Below, piece by piece: positions 9,068 to 17,023 of a DNA stretch of 64,000 bases. A program made the position numbers and the translations under genes. Numbering within the stretch: the stretch's first letter is position 1; each line of letters opens with the position of its first letter. The notes beneath the pieces were generated by a model. That model had not been told where the DNA came from and made no database searches. It saw nothing but the letters and a program-made list of their open reading frames with translations. Source of the stretch: a virus; the IMG/VR virus record IMGVR_UViG_3300045131_002929, positions 1 through 64,000 of that record. One strand, written 5' to 3'.

Positions 9068-9574
9068 TCAACCCATTTTTAGGTACAAAATCGAATCTGT
9101 GTCACCCACGATGGTGTTGTAGGCCGACACCCGGATCTGCGTCAGGTCCCTGTTGGTCTTGAATGTGCCCGCCGATGGCGCGCCGATGTTCCACGCTATT
9201 CTGGCCGGGGCCGTGCGGTACACGATCGAGGCGTCGATCAGGGTCTTGCCCACGTTGTGGATGAGGATCAGGTCGGTGGTGGCCATGGTGCCCAGGTCCG
9301 TGCTGATCCGCGCGTCGCCCGAGACCACGCCCTGCAGCAGCAGCCACCCGTCCGGGATGCCGCCGGCCGGGGCGTTGGCTATCTTGGCGGTCACGGTGTT
9401 GGTCGGCGTCACCGCGTCGTAGCCGAGCCGGATCAGGTACTCGACCGTCTTGAACTTGTCGTCGACGTACTTCTTCGGCGCGGCCTCGCAGTCCAGCGTG
9501 GGTGCCGCGTACACTTTGCCGATCTTGAACGTCGACCGCATCGTGCCTGCCAGATCGGAAAGAAAACGGACCAT
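9068..9574 (-). CDS. Small virion protein sharing an N-terminal module with the next gene
   Basis: The product has 168 residues. The N-terminus DLAGTMRSTFKIGKV closely matches DLVGTMRDTFRIGSV of the protein at 9632-10240, which then diverges. Residues ~30-70 contain KKYVDDKFKTVEYLIRLGYD, a phrase common near the start of phage tail-fibre segments. The remainder is beta-rich, with TAPARIAWNIGAPSAGTFK. The shared N-terminus may be an attachment or trimer-initiating peptide for a fibre or tail appendage. Function is not otherwise known. Confidence 0.6.
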   Translation of the reverse strand: MVRFLSDLAGTMRSTFKIGKVYAAPTLDCEAAPKKYVDDKFKTVEYLIRLGYDAVTPTNTVTAKIANAPAGGIPDGWLLLQGVVSGDARISTDLGTMATTDLILIHNVGKTLIDASIVYRTAPARIAWNIGAPSAGTFKTNRDLTQIRVSAYNTIVGDTDSILYLKMG

Positions 9575-9598
9575 GCTGAACCTCGCCGATGGAAATTG

Positions 9599-9628
9599 GA
9601 AAGCGGGGGCTTTACGGGGCCCCCGCTA
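9599..9628 (-). terminator. Rho-independent terminator after the gene at 9632-10240
   Basis: On the minus strand a nine-base stem AGCGGGGGC/GCCCCCGCT closes a short loop and is followed by TTTCC. It lies between the stop of the 202-residue gene and the start of the 168-residue gene, so it separates two otherwise similar genes. Confidence 0.65.
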
Positions 9629-9631
9629 ATG

Positions 9632-10240
9632 TCAGACGTATTCGACGTAGATGTCGGCCGCGCCCTGCGTGGCTCCGCCGACCACGAGCGCGTATGTGAC
9701 AGGCAAGCTACTGGGCCCGACGGACAGGTCCACCGCGATCTCATAGCGGCCGACGGCCAGCAGGTCGTTGTCCGCGGCGGCCATGTAGGCGGCCGGGCTG
9801 GCGCCGTATCCGACGGTGACCGTGGGCGTCCCGTTGAAGGCGGCCGTGACGTCGACGTAGACGCGCTTGATGACGCTGTTCGCATTGGCCGTGAACACGT
9901 TGCCGGAAGCGGAGGCGCTGGTGAAATTCTTGGTGGCCGTGCTGGAGCCGCCCGAGGAGGCCGCCGGCGTGATGAACGACAACGCGCCATTGCCATCCGT
10001 GGACAGCACTTGGCCGGACGTGCCCGCGTTGGCTGGCAGCGTGAATGTCAAAGCACCGGCCGCGCTGCTGGCCAGCGTGGTCTTGTCCACGGTGACCGCG
10101 CTCGCCTTGATGGCGGCGTCGGCGCTGTCGGCGGCGTTGCGCGCCGTGACCACGCCAGAGACGTTTTTCAACCTGACGGATCCGATCCTGAACGTGTCCC
10201 GCATTGTGCCGACTAAGTCGGCGATGATCTTGTTGGCCAT
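9632..10240 (-). CDS. Small fibre-like virion protein
   Basis: The product has 202 residues. It begins MANKIIADLVGTMRDTFRIG, sharing its first ~22 residues with the protein at 9068-9574. It continues with a segment common in phage fibres (SGQVLSTDGNGALSFITPA, where a new 'frame' of data is offered) and a beta-rich C-terminal domain (VYVDVTAAFNGTPTVTVGYG). The C-terminal domain also resembles that of the collagen-like neighbour (SLTVGVAADHSFLLGADDV), suggesting a shared beta-sandwich. A good AGGGGTGAGG Shine-Dalgarno precedes the ATG. Confidence 0.6.
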   Translation of the reverse strand: MANKIIADLVGTMRDTFRIGSVRLKNVSGVVTARNAADSADAAIKASAVTVDKTTLASSAAGALTFTLPANAGTSGQVLSTDGNGALSFITPAASSGGSSTATKNFTSASASGNVFTANANSVIKRVYVDVTAAFNGTPTVTVGYGASPAAYMAAADNDLLAVGRYEIAVDLSVGPSSLPVTYALVVGGATQGAADIYVEYV

Positions 10241-10244
10241 TGCC

Positions 10245-10814
10245 TCACCCCTTATTGGCTATTTCCACTCTGACGGCCGCCGAACCGGAGGTGGCCCCCG
10301 CGCCCGGCGACACATATACGAAAACGTCGAAAGGCCCCTCGAACTCATGCTCGCGCGTGAATTCGCACAGCACGCCCAGGTCGACGTCGTCCGCGCCCAG
10401 CAGGAACGAATGGTCGGCGGCCACCCCTACGGTCAGCGAGGCGCCGGCGCCGTTCCACGCGGATTCGACCGACGCCGTCACGGATAGGATGGAGCAGTCG
10501 GCCGATACGGCGGCCACCATGGAGCTTGCCGGGCTGGCGTAGTCCACCGTCGACTCTATGACGCGGACGCCAGGATAGCCGCGCGGGCCTGGCTGGCCTG
10601 GCTGGCCTGGCGGGCCTGGCGGGCCTGGCGTGAAGTAGGCAGTGCCGGTGTCGGTCCAACCGGTAGGGTCGACCCACACGTAGGTGTGGCCGTCGCTGGT
10701 CACTATGGCGAAATCGCCAGGGCTGGCGGTGGGGTAGGTCGACACCAGCTCGGCTAGGCTGCTGTAAGTGCCTAGGGATTCGTCAATTACCCCGCCTGGA
10801 TTTGAGACTGGCAT
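10245..10814 (-). CDS. Collagen-like fibre protein
   Basis: The product has 189 residues when started at the ATG at 10812-10814 (MPVSNPGGVID); a longer reading would run over the preceding gene in another frame. Residues ~15-60 carry a phrase typical of phage fibres (SLAELVSTYPTASPGDFAIV). Residues ~68-86 are a short collagen triple-helix repeat, GPPGPPGQPGQPGPRGYPG. The rest is a beta-rich domain related in pattern to the end of the protein at 9632-10240. A homotrimeric fibre is the expected structure. The start overlaps the end of the upstream gene by 28 bases. Confidence 0.75.
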   Translation of the reverse strand: MPVSNPGGVIDESLGTYSSLAELVSTYPTASPGDFAIVTSDGHTYVWVDPTGWTDTGTAYFTPGPPGPPGQPGQPGPRGYPGVRVIESTVDYASPASSMVAAVSADCSILSVTASVESAWNGAGASLTVGVAADHSFLLGADDVDLGVLCEFTREHEFEGPFDVFVYVSPGAGATSGSAAVRVEIANKG

Positions 10815-11098
10815 CGGGCTGGTCCTCCATGGTCGACCTTGCGGGCCGCCTCCAAACGCTCCCTTACTACCCGCCTGAGCTCCAGCTGCTTCGAGGCATA
10901 CGCTTTTGGCTCGACCAACGCCTTGCCGGACCTGAACAGCTTGCGCATGTCCTCTCCGGCCATATCGTCCAGCGCCTCGAGTATGAAATAGACCACGTTC
11001 CTGTAGCCGTTGCTCTCCGTCTCCGATCCTACGCAGGAAAAGACGCCGGTAGCGCAAAGATACGCAGACTCGTCGATGTCTTTTAAGCGGAGGCGCAC
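10787..11098 (-). CDS. Hypothetical protein, GTG start
   Basis: The product has 103 residues, beginning MRLRLKDIDESAYLCATGVF. The start is GTG, supported by GGAGGG seven bases upstream and by its fit just after the stop of the upstream gene. The middle (NVVYFILEALDDMAGEDMRK) and the basic, probably helical C-terminal half (KQLELRRVVRERLEAARK) suggest a small helical protein. No family was recognised. The 28-base overlap with the collagen-like gene implies translational coupling. Confidence 0.6.
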   Translation of the reverse strand: MRLRLKDIDESAYLCATGVFSCVGSETESNGYRNVVYFILEALDDMAGEDMRKLFRSGKALVEPKAYASKQLELRRVVRERLEAARKVDHGGPARCQSQIQAG

Positions 11099-11101
11099 TT
11101 G

Positions 11102-11395
11102 TCAACCCTCCACATAGGAGATGTTTTTGCCTGCCGACGCGCAGTACACGGCAATAGGGCCTGTGTAGTAGTTGAGATAGTTCATCTCATAGACGCCGCC
11201 GTTCGGACTGAGGCGAATCCCTTTATGAGCCTCGGCCGTCTCATACAAAGCGAGATACATGACAGCGTCGCTGTCGTTGCATATGCAGGCGTACCTGCGG
11301 GCCGGGTTCTGCGCCAGGACGAGCACCGAGGCTGCGGCGACCGTGGCGATGGACCTCGGCGCCGCGGAGCTGACGCGTTCGATATATGTGTTCAT
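11102..11395 (-). CDS. Small beta-rich virion protein (possible decoration protein)
   Basis: The product has 97 residues. It contains the pattern RRYACICNDSDAVMYLALYE followed by RLSPNGGVYEMNYL and TGPIAVYCAS, the signature order of small beta-sandwich proteins found in phage structural blocks (a strand with 'N-x-S-x', then a proline-glycine turn, then 'G-x-I/V-Y'). AAGGAT precedes the ATG. Its likely role is a capsid or tail decoration subunit, but this is inference from pattern and place. Confidence 0.6.
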   Translation of the reverse strand: MNTYIERVSSAAPRSIATVAAASVLVLAQNPARRYACICNDSDAVMYLALYETAEAHKGIRLSPNGGVYEMNYLNYYTGPIAVYCASAGKNISYVEG

Positions 11396-11402
11396 GTTAT
11401 CC

Positions 11403-11672
11403 TTAGATTAGAGGTGCCCTGCGCCACTTGCGTCGCTCGACACAAAAGTAAATATAGCCCCCTGAAACGGCCCTGTCGCCCGGTTCGCCGTCCGAGTCGG
11501 GGCGGCGCGGCGCTTTGACGACCCTGGCCACCGCGCCTTCCAGCCGCGGGCAGACGCCTTTCGCGGAGGATGTCGCCAGTCGCGAGGCGGCGGCGCCTTC
11601 GGCCGCCGTCAAATGCAGCGCGAAGCCGGGCTCCGCGTGCGCGACTGGTTTTACCCTCGGCGGCGGTTTCAT
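11403..11672 (-). CDS. Hypothetical small basic protein
   Basis: The product has 89 residues. This frame was chosen over an overlapping one because its ATG overlaps the stop of the upstream gene by four bases, a coupling seen repeatedly in this cluster, and because it reads as an ordinary protein ending GGYIYFCVERRKWRRAPLI. It is rich in Ala, Arg and Pro. No family was recognised. A TATATTTA sequence inside its 3' end could be a promoter for the next gene. Confidence 0.45.
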   Translation of the reverse strand: MKPPPRVKPVAHAEPGFALHLTAAEGAAASRLATSSAKGVCPRLEGAVARVVKAPRRPDSDGEPGDRAVSGGYIYFCVERRKWRRAPLI

Positions 11673-12346
11673 CCAAAAGCCTCGTCGATCGGGGCCGATT
11701 CCTTGTCCGAGCTTGCGATTAGAAAGTCCGCCAGCTCGTCGCGGGTGGCGTCCTTGGCCATCTCATGGCTGCCGCCGGCCTTAACCGCAGCCAGCATCAG
11801 CGCTTTTTTCGACATCTTGGAATAGCGTGAGCGGTCCGGGGCGCTTTTAACCTCGGCCTTGGCTTCGACTTCAGCTGCGTCGAAGGAGCCCCTGCCCCAT
11901 ACGGCATCTTCGAAACTGACCGGGCTCGCATCCTTCAAGGCAGCGGCCTCCTCGCCCGTGATGGCGTCGAACACGGACGCGGCGGGCGGAGCCAGGGCTT
12001 CGCCCACGTCGCGAATGCCGTCCACGAGGGTGTCTTCGCCTTTAAGCGGATCCGAATAGGCCGTCTCGGCGGCGGGCGCTGGTTTGGCGGCGGGCGCCGG
12101 GGTCTGTTCGCAGGCGGCCGCGTCGTCGGCGCCTACTTTGAATTCTGTGATCAGCGCCACCTGGACCCGACCGGCCGCCAAATCGGACCTGATCTGCCTG
12201 ATGTTGCCTGGAAATTGGATATTGTGAGTGTAGACGTCCCCGTCCAGCGTGATGGACTGCCCCTGCGCGAGGTTGACGCCGCCGGAGCAGGCCCAGCCGT
12301 ACGTCTGTTTGGAGGCCGTAGGGTTCGTTATCTTCGTTTTTACCAT
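11669..12346 (-). CDS. Virion-block protein with N-terminal beta domain and C-terminal SAP-like helix-extended-helix
   Basis: The product has 225 residues. An ATG four codons upstream exists, but GGAGCG lies at the proper distance only from the ATG at 12344-12346 (MVKTKITNPT). Residues 1-70 look like a small beta domain (YGWACSGGVNLAQGQSITLD). Residues ~75-180 are an acidic, Ala/Pro-rich linker. The last ~40 residues (MSKKALMLAAVKAGGSH, then TRDELADFLIAS) have the spacing of a SAP or Rho-N type helix-extended-helix, often involved in nucleic-acid or protein binding. It lies immediately downstream of the capsid gene's terminator and has its own candidate promoter. Confidence 0.6.
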   Translation of the reverse strand: MVKTKITNPTASKQTYGWACSGGVNLAQGQSITLDGDVYTHNIQFPGNIRQIRSDLAAGRVQVALITEFKVGADDAAACEQTPAPAAKPAPAAETAYSDPLKGEDTLVDGIRDVGEALAPPAASVFDAITGEEAAALKDASPVSFEDAVWGRGSFDAAEVEAKAEVKSAPDRSRYSKMSKKALMLAAVKAGGSHEMAKDATRDELADFLIASSDKESAPIDEAFG

Positions 12347-12378
12347 GATTCGCTCCATACTTTGTATTGCTTCTACGT

Positions 12379-12388
12379 GAATATAGCA
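12379..12388 (-). promoter_or_regulatory. TATATT-type candidate promoter
   Basis: On the minus strand the sequence reads GCTATATTCACG, about 34 bases upstream of the ATG at 12346 and just after the capsid terminator. Similar TATATT[AC] sequences lie upstream of four other transcription-unit starts in the window. Confidence 0.4.
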
Positions 12389-12401
12389 GCTGGCCTAGAC
12401 T

Positions 12402-12433
12402 AAAAAAAAGCCCCGGGCTTGAGGCCAGGGGCT
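12402..12433 (-). terminator. Strong rho-independent terminator after the major capsid gene
   Basis: On the minus strand, AAGCCCCTGG, a short loop and CCCGGGGCTT are followed by an unbroken run of Ts. This is the clearest terminator of the minus-strand block and isolates the capsid operon from the fibre genes. Confidence 0.85.
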
Positions 12434-12454
12434 TCCTAAGCGCTGATCGCGCCC

Positions 12455-13459
12455 TTAGATGGCTGCGCCCGTCTTCCAGCTGTGGTTGGCCGTGCCGCCG
12501 AAGTCGCAGCGGGCGACGGCCGCGCTGTTGCCGACCGCGGCGCCGATGCACTCGTAGCAGAACCAGTCGATGAAGAAGTCTTCCTTCTTCGTCGAGAGGG
12601 TGACGTCGTCCAGCACGAAGAAGCGGCCAAGGAACTTGGGCTCCGCGAACTGATAGATGACGCCGGTGGGGACGAGGTCGGTCTTGATCGTGACGACCCA
12701 CTTGAGCCCCATGATCTGGCGCTCGCCGAAGCCGTTGACGAACATCTCCTCGGAGAGGTCGCCACCGACTTCGTTACGCGTGAGGCCTGCGACATCCCAG
12801 ACGGTGATGTTGTTGACCAGCGCGACGGAGGGGTTCAAGTGGCGGTTGGAGGACGGCAGGGCTTTGCGCATCTCCTTGAGGGTGGTGCGGGTCATGCCGT
12901 TGTATGTGATGTTCTGGCAGAAGTCGATCTCCGCGTTGTAGGAGTTGGCGTCCTGCGTGGCGGCCGCGTTGACGTTGGCCGGGTTGCCCTGCGTGACGAT
13001 ATAGTCCACGACTTGGAGGTACTTGCGGTCCTCTTCGGCCATGATGCGCTTGAGCATGATGTCCTCGAGGATCTGCTTGATGTCCATGTCGTAGGTCAAC
13101 AGGGTGTTGACGTCGGCGCGGAACCGGCGGGACATGATGCGGTCGAACATCACGCGGAAGCGCGGGCCCTTGATGTAATGCCCGATGGGGAGCGTTCCGA
13201 AAGGCACGCTGTAGGCGGCCGGGGAGTTTGGCTCCTTGTCGAGGATGATCACGGGTTTGTCGGTGTCGACCTGGCGGTCCAGGTCGGCGGGCTCGACTTT
13301 GACGGGCGGTTGGAGGCGGCGGGCGAATCCATCCTCATAGAGGCGCATGCGGAGGTAGTCTTCGACACCCTCCTGGGCCTGCTTGCGGATCACGCTGTCG
13401 GACGAGGTGAACCCGTTGATGAGGGTCTCGTTCACCATGCGGACTGTTGGGTCTTGCAT
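12455..13459 (-). CDS. Probable major capsid protein
   Basis: The product has 334 residues. The evidence is chiefly contextual. It is the last gene of a row containing a protease-like gene, a scaffold-like gene and a small head gene. It has a near-ideal Shine-Dalgarno (AAAGGAG) and a strong terminator directly after it, and it looks like a compact single-domain alpha/beta protein. Visible features are an N-terminal helical region (VIRKQAQEGVEDYLRMRLYE), a central helical spine (DIKQILEDIMLKRIMAEEDR) and conserved-looking beta regions (GLKWVVTIKTDLVPTGVIYQ). The size fits an HK97-fold capsid protein of a large phage. Sequence alone does not prove it. Confidence 0.6.
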   Translation of the reverse strand: MQDPTVRMVNETLINGFTSSDSVIRKQAQEGVEDYLRMRLYEDGFARRLQPPVKVEPADLDRQVDTDKPVIILDKEPNSPAAYSVPFGTLPIGHYIKGPRFRVMFDRIMSRRFRADVNTLLTYDMDIKQILEDIMLKRIMAEEDRKYLQVVDYIVTQGNPANVNAAATQDANSYNAEIDFCQNITYNGMTRTTLKEMRKALPSSNRHLNPSVALVNNITVWDVAGLTRNEVGGDLSEEMFVNGFGERQIMGLKWVVTIKTDLVPTGVIYQFAEPKFLGRFFVLDDVTLSTKKEDFFIDWFCYECIGAAVGNSAAVARCDFGGTANHSWKTGAAI

Positions 13460-13477
13460 TGTAATGGGCTCCTTTGA

Positions 13478-14014
13478 TTATGAGTTGACTGCGGGCATGT
13501 GGGTCGTCCAGAAGGACAGGACCGACTTGTTGTCCGCGTTGGTGGAGGAGCCCCTGGAGACGACGCCCAGGACATGATTCGACGAGTAGAGGTCGGCGGA
13601 CAAGGTGACCTTGCCGATGTCGGCCCCGACCGCGAACGTGAGCAGGTCGTTCGGCTTGTAGATGCCGACGACGAACTCGGTGGTCTGGATCTCGTACCCG
13701 CCCGTGGCGACGAGGCCGGACTGGACTCCGCCGGACATATTGCCGATGTCGGAGTTCGCGTCGAACTCGTTGGTGCCTTGGATGGCGAAGATCGCCATTG
13801 GGGCGTTGTGGGCCACGAGGGCCGTGGCGAGGACGCCGGCGCCGAGGCCGGAGACGAACTTGCCGTTGGCGTTAAGCGTGAGAACTCCGCCTTGGCGAAC
13901 GGATTCGCCTGAAGCGGCCTCGGCTGAGAAGTCGAGGGCGTACATCTGTGAGCGGCCGGAAAGCTCGATGATCGAATGGTCGAACATCTGAGCGGGGGTC
14001 AGTGTGCCTGGCAT
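13478..14014 (-). CDS. Putative head decoration or head-stabilising protein
   Basis: The product has 178 residues, Gly-, Ser- and Ala-rich with strong beta character (GGVLTLNANGKFVSGLGAGV and GGYEIQTTEFVVGIYKPND). It has no charged coil or enzymatic motif. It lies directly upstream of the probable major capsid gene with a strong AGGAGG site. Many large phages encode a decoration or second capsid protein next to the capsid gene, which is the basis for the call. Confidence 0.5.
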   Translation of the reverse strand: MPGTLTPAQMFDHSIIELSGRSQMYALDFSAEAASGESVRQGGVLTLNANGKFVSGLGAGVLATALVAHNAPMAIFAIQGTNEFDANSDIGNMSGGVQSGLVATGGYEIQTTEFVVGIYKPNDLLTFAVGADIGKVTLSADLYSSNHVLGVVSRGSSTNADNKSVLSFWTTHMPAVNS

Positions 14015-14041
14015 TGCTATTGCCTCCTGGTCATTTGTTGC

Positions 14042-14374
14042 TTATTGCTTGTACGGTATACCGAACCGCTCGTAGAACTTGCGGTCAGATTCACGGATCG
14101 TGGACGGAGCGGACGCCTTTTTCGGAAGCGCCGCCGGTTTGCCGAGCGACCAGACCTTGCCCTCGTCGGCAGCCTTCTTGCTGAGGGCCGCCATCTTGGC
14201 CACGTCGGTCGTGCCGGTCGCCTCCTGGACGTTGCGGACGAATTGCTCGGCGCCCACCTTCCAGGCCTGCAGCGAGCTGATCTCGGCCGCCATCTTGTCC
14301 ATCTTGCGCGTCTGCGCCTCGACGACGTTGTTGGCGGCCTCCATGAAGTCGAGAACCTCTCTTGGGTCGATCAT
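14042..14374 (-). CDS. Small helical head-block protein
   Basis: The product has 110 residues and is largely helical (EVLDFMEAANNVVEAQTRKM). It carries three copies of the hydrophobic-x-K-x-A motif found throughout this block (KMDKMAAE, ALSKKAAD, ALPKKASA). The C-terminus ESDRKFYERFGIPYKQ looks like a short binding tail. It lies between the scaffold-like gene and the decoration-like gene, so a head-assembly role is likely. Confidence 0.55.
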   Translation of the reverse strand: MIDPREVLDFMEAANNVVEAQTRKMDKMAAEISSLQAWKVGAEQFVRNVQEATGTTDVAKMAALSKKAADEGKVWSLGKPAALPKKASAPSTIRESDRKFYERFGIPYKQ

Positions 14375-14386
14375 TGGATTTGCCCC

Positions 14387-15490
14387 TTACTTGAGAAGTC
14401 CGTGGCGGAAGTCGCGGACGACATTTTTAAGATTCTCGAACTGCTCGGCGGCCGTCTTCATCAGAAAGGCCTGTTTGTCGGCCGCGCCCAGCTTGTCGAA
14501 CCAGACCTTCTGCTCCGCGGCTGTCTTCTTGAGGTAGGACTCCTGCGCGGTCTTGTGCAGCTTGGCGAAGGCCTGCTGCTGAGCCGCCGCCTGCTTGCGC
14601 ATGACGAGGGAGCGCTCCATGGCCTGCTTCGCCACCTCGGGGGCCTCGCCGTCGAGCTCGTTCACGGCAGCCTCGATGACTTCCGGCGGAATGCCCATGC
14701 CGATGAGGTCCTGCAGGAGCTGCGCGGCGTCGTCGGGGCTCGGAGCGCCGCCATCCGGCGCGCCGGAGGCGTCCATCTCGGGGATCTCGCCGCCGGGCAT
14801 GGGCGCCGCGCCTTCGTCGCCGTCGGGCTCGCTGGCGTCGCCGTCGGCGGGCATGACGCTGTCCGGGTCTTCCGCCGCGACATCGTCGAGCATCTTGGAA
14901 GCGGTGTCGTCGTCGACTCCGAGGGAGTCTTTGACCGCCTTCTCGTCCTCGGCCCGCTTGGCCAAGCCGAGCTTATAGGATTCGACAAAGTCGACGTAGG
15001 CCTGGTCGGCTGCGGTCTTGACGAGCTTTTCAGCTTGGGGGACCCGGCCGAGGGCCGCTACTTTCTCAAGGATCTTATCGCCCAGGCGGCGGGCCCTCTG
15101 CATCTCATTCGCCATAAACCGTTCCTCCGATTCTTTGTTCATACTTGCGTCTTGCGTGTTGAAATCCCCGGTAACGCCTTGCGGGCGGCTCGGCGCTTTG
15201 TTCGCGGAGCCTTTGGAAGTGGCGCTCTGTCCGTTCGGGATAGCCTCTGCGTAGTCGGAATCCTTCTCCCTGCCGAACTCGCCCTCCTGTGGGTTGGTCC
15301 GCTCCTCCGCCGACACGCCGTCCGTACGGCAGCACACGTTGGCCTTCTCAGTGCCGGCGGGGTAGCCGCCGACATCCTTGGCCTCGACGTCCTCGGTTCC
15401 GCCGCGGTCGGCCGCCTTCTTCTCGAAAGCGATCTTGCCGAGGAAGCTGTCGATGAATCCCAAAGCCTGCTCATTGCTTGTCTTGTGCAT
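14387..15490 (-). CDS. Scaffold-like head-assembly protein
   Basis: The product has 367 residues and is very acidic in its centre (residues ~195-260 are rich in Asp, Glu, Pro and Gly), flanked by helical, Lys/Ala-rich ends. At least eight hydrophobic-x-K-x-A motifs occur (for example AFEKKAAD, LVKTAADQ, LHKTAQES, LKKTAAEQ, FLMKTAAEQ). The acidic, low-complexity and helical composition, and its place between a protease-like gene and the capsid gene, match phage scaffolding or prohead-core proteins. No sequence family was recognised, so the call rests on composition and order. Confidence 0.5.
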   Translation of the reverse strand: MHKTSNEQALGFIDSFLGKIAFEKKAADRGGTEDVEAKDVGGYPAGTEKANVCCRTDGVSAEERTNPQEGEFGREKDSDYAEAIPNGQSATSKGSANKAPSRPQGVTGDFNTQDASMNKESEERFMANEMQRARRLGDKILEKVAALGRVPQAEKLVKTAADQAYVDFVESYKLGLAKRAEDEKAVKDSLGVDDDTASKMLDDVAAEDPDSVMPADGDASEPDGDEGAAPMPGGEIPEMDASGAPDGGAPSPDDAAQLLQDLIGMGIPPEVIEAAVNELDGEAPEVAKQAMERSLVMRKQAAAQQQAFAKLHKTAQESYLKKTAAEQKVWFDKLGAADKQAFLMKTAAEQFENLKNVVRDFRHGLLK

Positions 15491-15565
15491 GGAAAAATAC
15501 CCCTGTGTAAGTTCTATCCACTGTTAGTAGCATAACATTGAGGCCGTCCGGCTGCAAGCTTAACC

Positions 15566-17023
15566 TCAATCTTCGTCTTTTTTAACCTTCTGCAGCATGG
15601 CGGCCATGACCTCCGGACCTTCTTTGCCCTTCAAAGCCGACAGGAGATACTTGCCGTACTCTTCCGAAAGCGCCTTCGCCTTCTTGTCCCCGGACCCTCC
15701 TTCTTTTACTTCGCCGGCCGCGGGTATGCGCTTCAACATCCCGGCCGCCGGCTTTCTCATGATGGTTATCGAAATCCGCCTGGCCAGCGGGGCCTCGGCG
15801 AGCGAGTGGCCGTCCATGAGCCCGGATACGAGCCGACCTATCCCGCCAAGCATCGAGGACGAGCCTTCGTACGCGTCGTCGGACAGCATCGCAGGCAGAT
15901 CGGGCGAGGCGAGCATCGAACGGAACACACCCGGCAGCTCATCCTTGGCCGGCTGGACTATATCCTTGATCTCGTTGAACTTATCACCCATGACGAGCTT
16001 GAGGAACATGTCGATGGGCAGCACGACGCTGCCGCGCGACATGGCGGCGAACGACCCGGGCAGGTCGGCGGCCATCTTACTCAGCGCGCCCTCGCCGTCC
16101 ACGCCCCAGCCCGCCGCCTTGGAAAAGGCGAGCATGACGTCCGCCGCCCAGGGGGCGGTCGACGCGCGCTCGACGTCGGCCTCGACCGCGGCCAGCTTGC
16201 GCAGCAGGGCGAGCTTGCCGATCTCCCTGATCGGGGCGGGCGGTCTGAACCCCTCCAGCAGCGCCAGCTCGTGGGAGCTGACGACCTGCGTGCGCGACGC
16301 CACCTTGCGCAGCGCGAAAGCGATTTTGTCGGCCGGCCGGAACACGCAGCTGATGTCGTGGAACTTAGGGCAGTCGTTGATGGCGAACACCTGGTGGCCT
16401 AGCTTAGTGAGCTCCAGCGGGTGGTCCGCTATGTGCGAGCAGCTTTCGCCGACGGTCCGCCGCTGGTGCGAACATACCGAACAGGTGTCGAACGGGACCA
16501 CAGCGCCCATCGACCAGTACACAGGCTCCTCGCGGGCGATCTTCTCCAACTCCTTTTCCCAGAGCTTGTTGTCCAGTTGGATGATCAGCTCGCCGCGGCC
16601 CATCTTCTCGTTGTAGCATTCCATGGCGATCTTGCCGAGCGCCGCGTCCGGATTCTTGTTGTCGGAGTGGTGCCTGTAGACGTAGGCGCCGTCGCTGAAC
16701 GTTTTGTGGAACTCGCGCAGGCCGCCCTTCAACTGGGCTGTCTTGGGCATGCCCCGCTTCGGCTCGGAAAAAGTGAAGGGCGTCGCGGATCCGTTGAACC
16801 AGTCGCTGTTCGCGTTGGGGCCGTATAGCGCGCCGTCGCCTGTGGTTATGACGTGCACGTAGGACGCGTTCTTGTCGAGCGCCATCCCTTTAAGCCTGTC
16901 GTCGAATACCGCGGCCCGCTTCTCCATGGCCGTCTTGTCCAGGCCTTTGGAGCAGGCGTGTATGAGCTTGGCGACGGGTTCGTCGAACTGGAAGCTGGCC
17001 GGCAGTACTATCTTTTCGATCAT
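15566..17023 (-). CDS. Prohead protease-like protein with zinc-binding insert
   Basis: The product has 485 residues. Residues ~55-75 (VHVITTGDGALYGPNANSDW) and ~112-155 (DGAYVYRHHS, then AYNE-like CYNEKMGRGELIIQLDN) match the layout of T4 gp21-type prohead proteases. The His pair at 118-119 and the Ser at 171 (YWSMGAVVPFDTC) are the expected catalytic residues. Directly after the Ser comes a C-x2-C and C-x-H metal site (C181, C184, C195, H197), also seen in protease-family members of large phages. The remaining ~270 residues are a helical extension with several K-x-A motifs (ALRKVASR, ALSKMAAD). The start overlaps the upstream stop (TGATG). It would cleave scaffold and capsid proteins during head maturation. 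Confidence 0.65.
   Translation of the reverse strand: MIEKIVLPASFQFDEPVAKLIHACSKGLDKTAMEKRAAVFDDRLKGMALDKNASYVHVITTGDGALYGPNANSDWFNGSATPFTFSEPKRGMPKTAQLKGGLREFHKTFSDGAYVYRHHSDNKNPDAALGKIAMECYNEKMGRGELIIQLDNKLWEKELEKIAREEPVYWSMGAVVPFDTCSVCSHQRRTVGESCSHIADHPLELTKLGHQVFAINDCPKFHDISCVFRPADKIAFALRKVASRTQVVSSHELALLEGFRPPAPIREIGKLALLRKLAAVEADVERASTAPWAADVMLAFSKAAGWGVDGEGALSKMAADLPGSFAAMSRGSVVLPIDMFLKLVMGDKFNEIKDIVQPAKDELPGVFRSMLASPDLPAMLSDDAYEGSSSMLGGIGRLVSGLMDGHSLAEAPLARRISITIMRKPAAGMLKRIPAAGEVKEGGSGDKKAKALSEEYGKYLLSALKGKEGPEVMAAMLQKVKKDED

Noticed and set aside
13976-15535. Long plus-strand open frame opposite the scaffold-like and small head genes
   Set aside because: Antisense to well-supported coupled genes; its sequence mirrors their codon bias and shows no recognisable domain.
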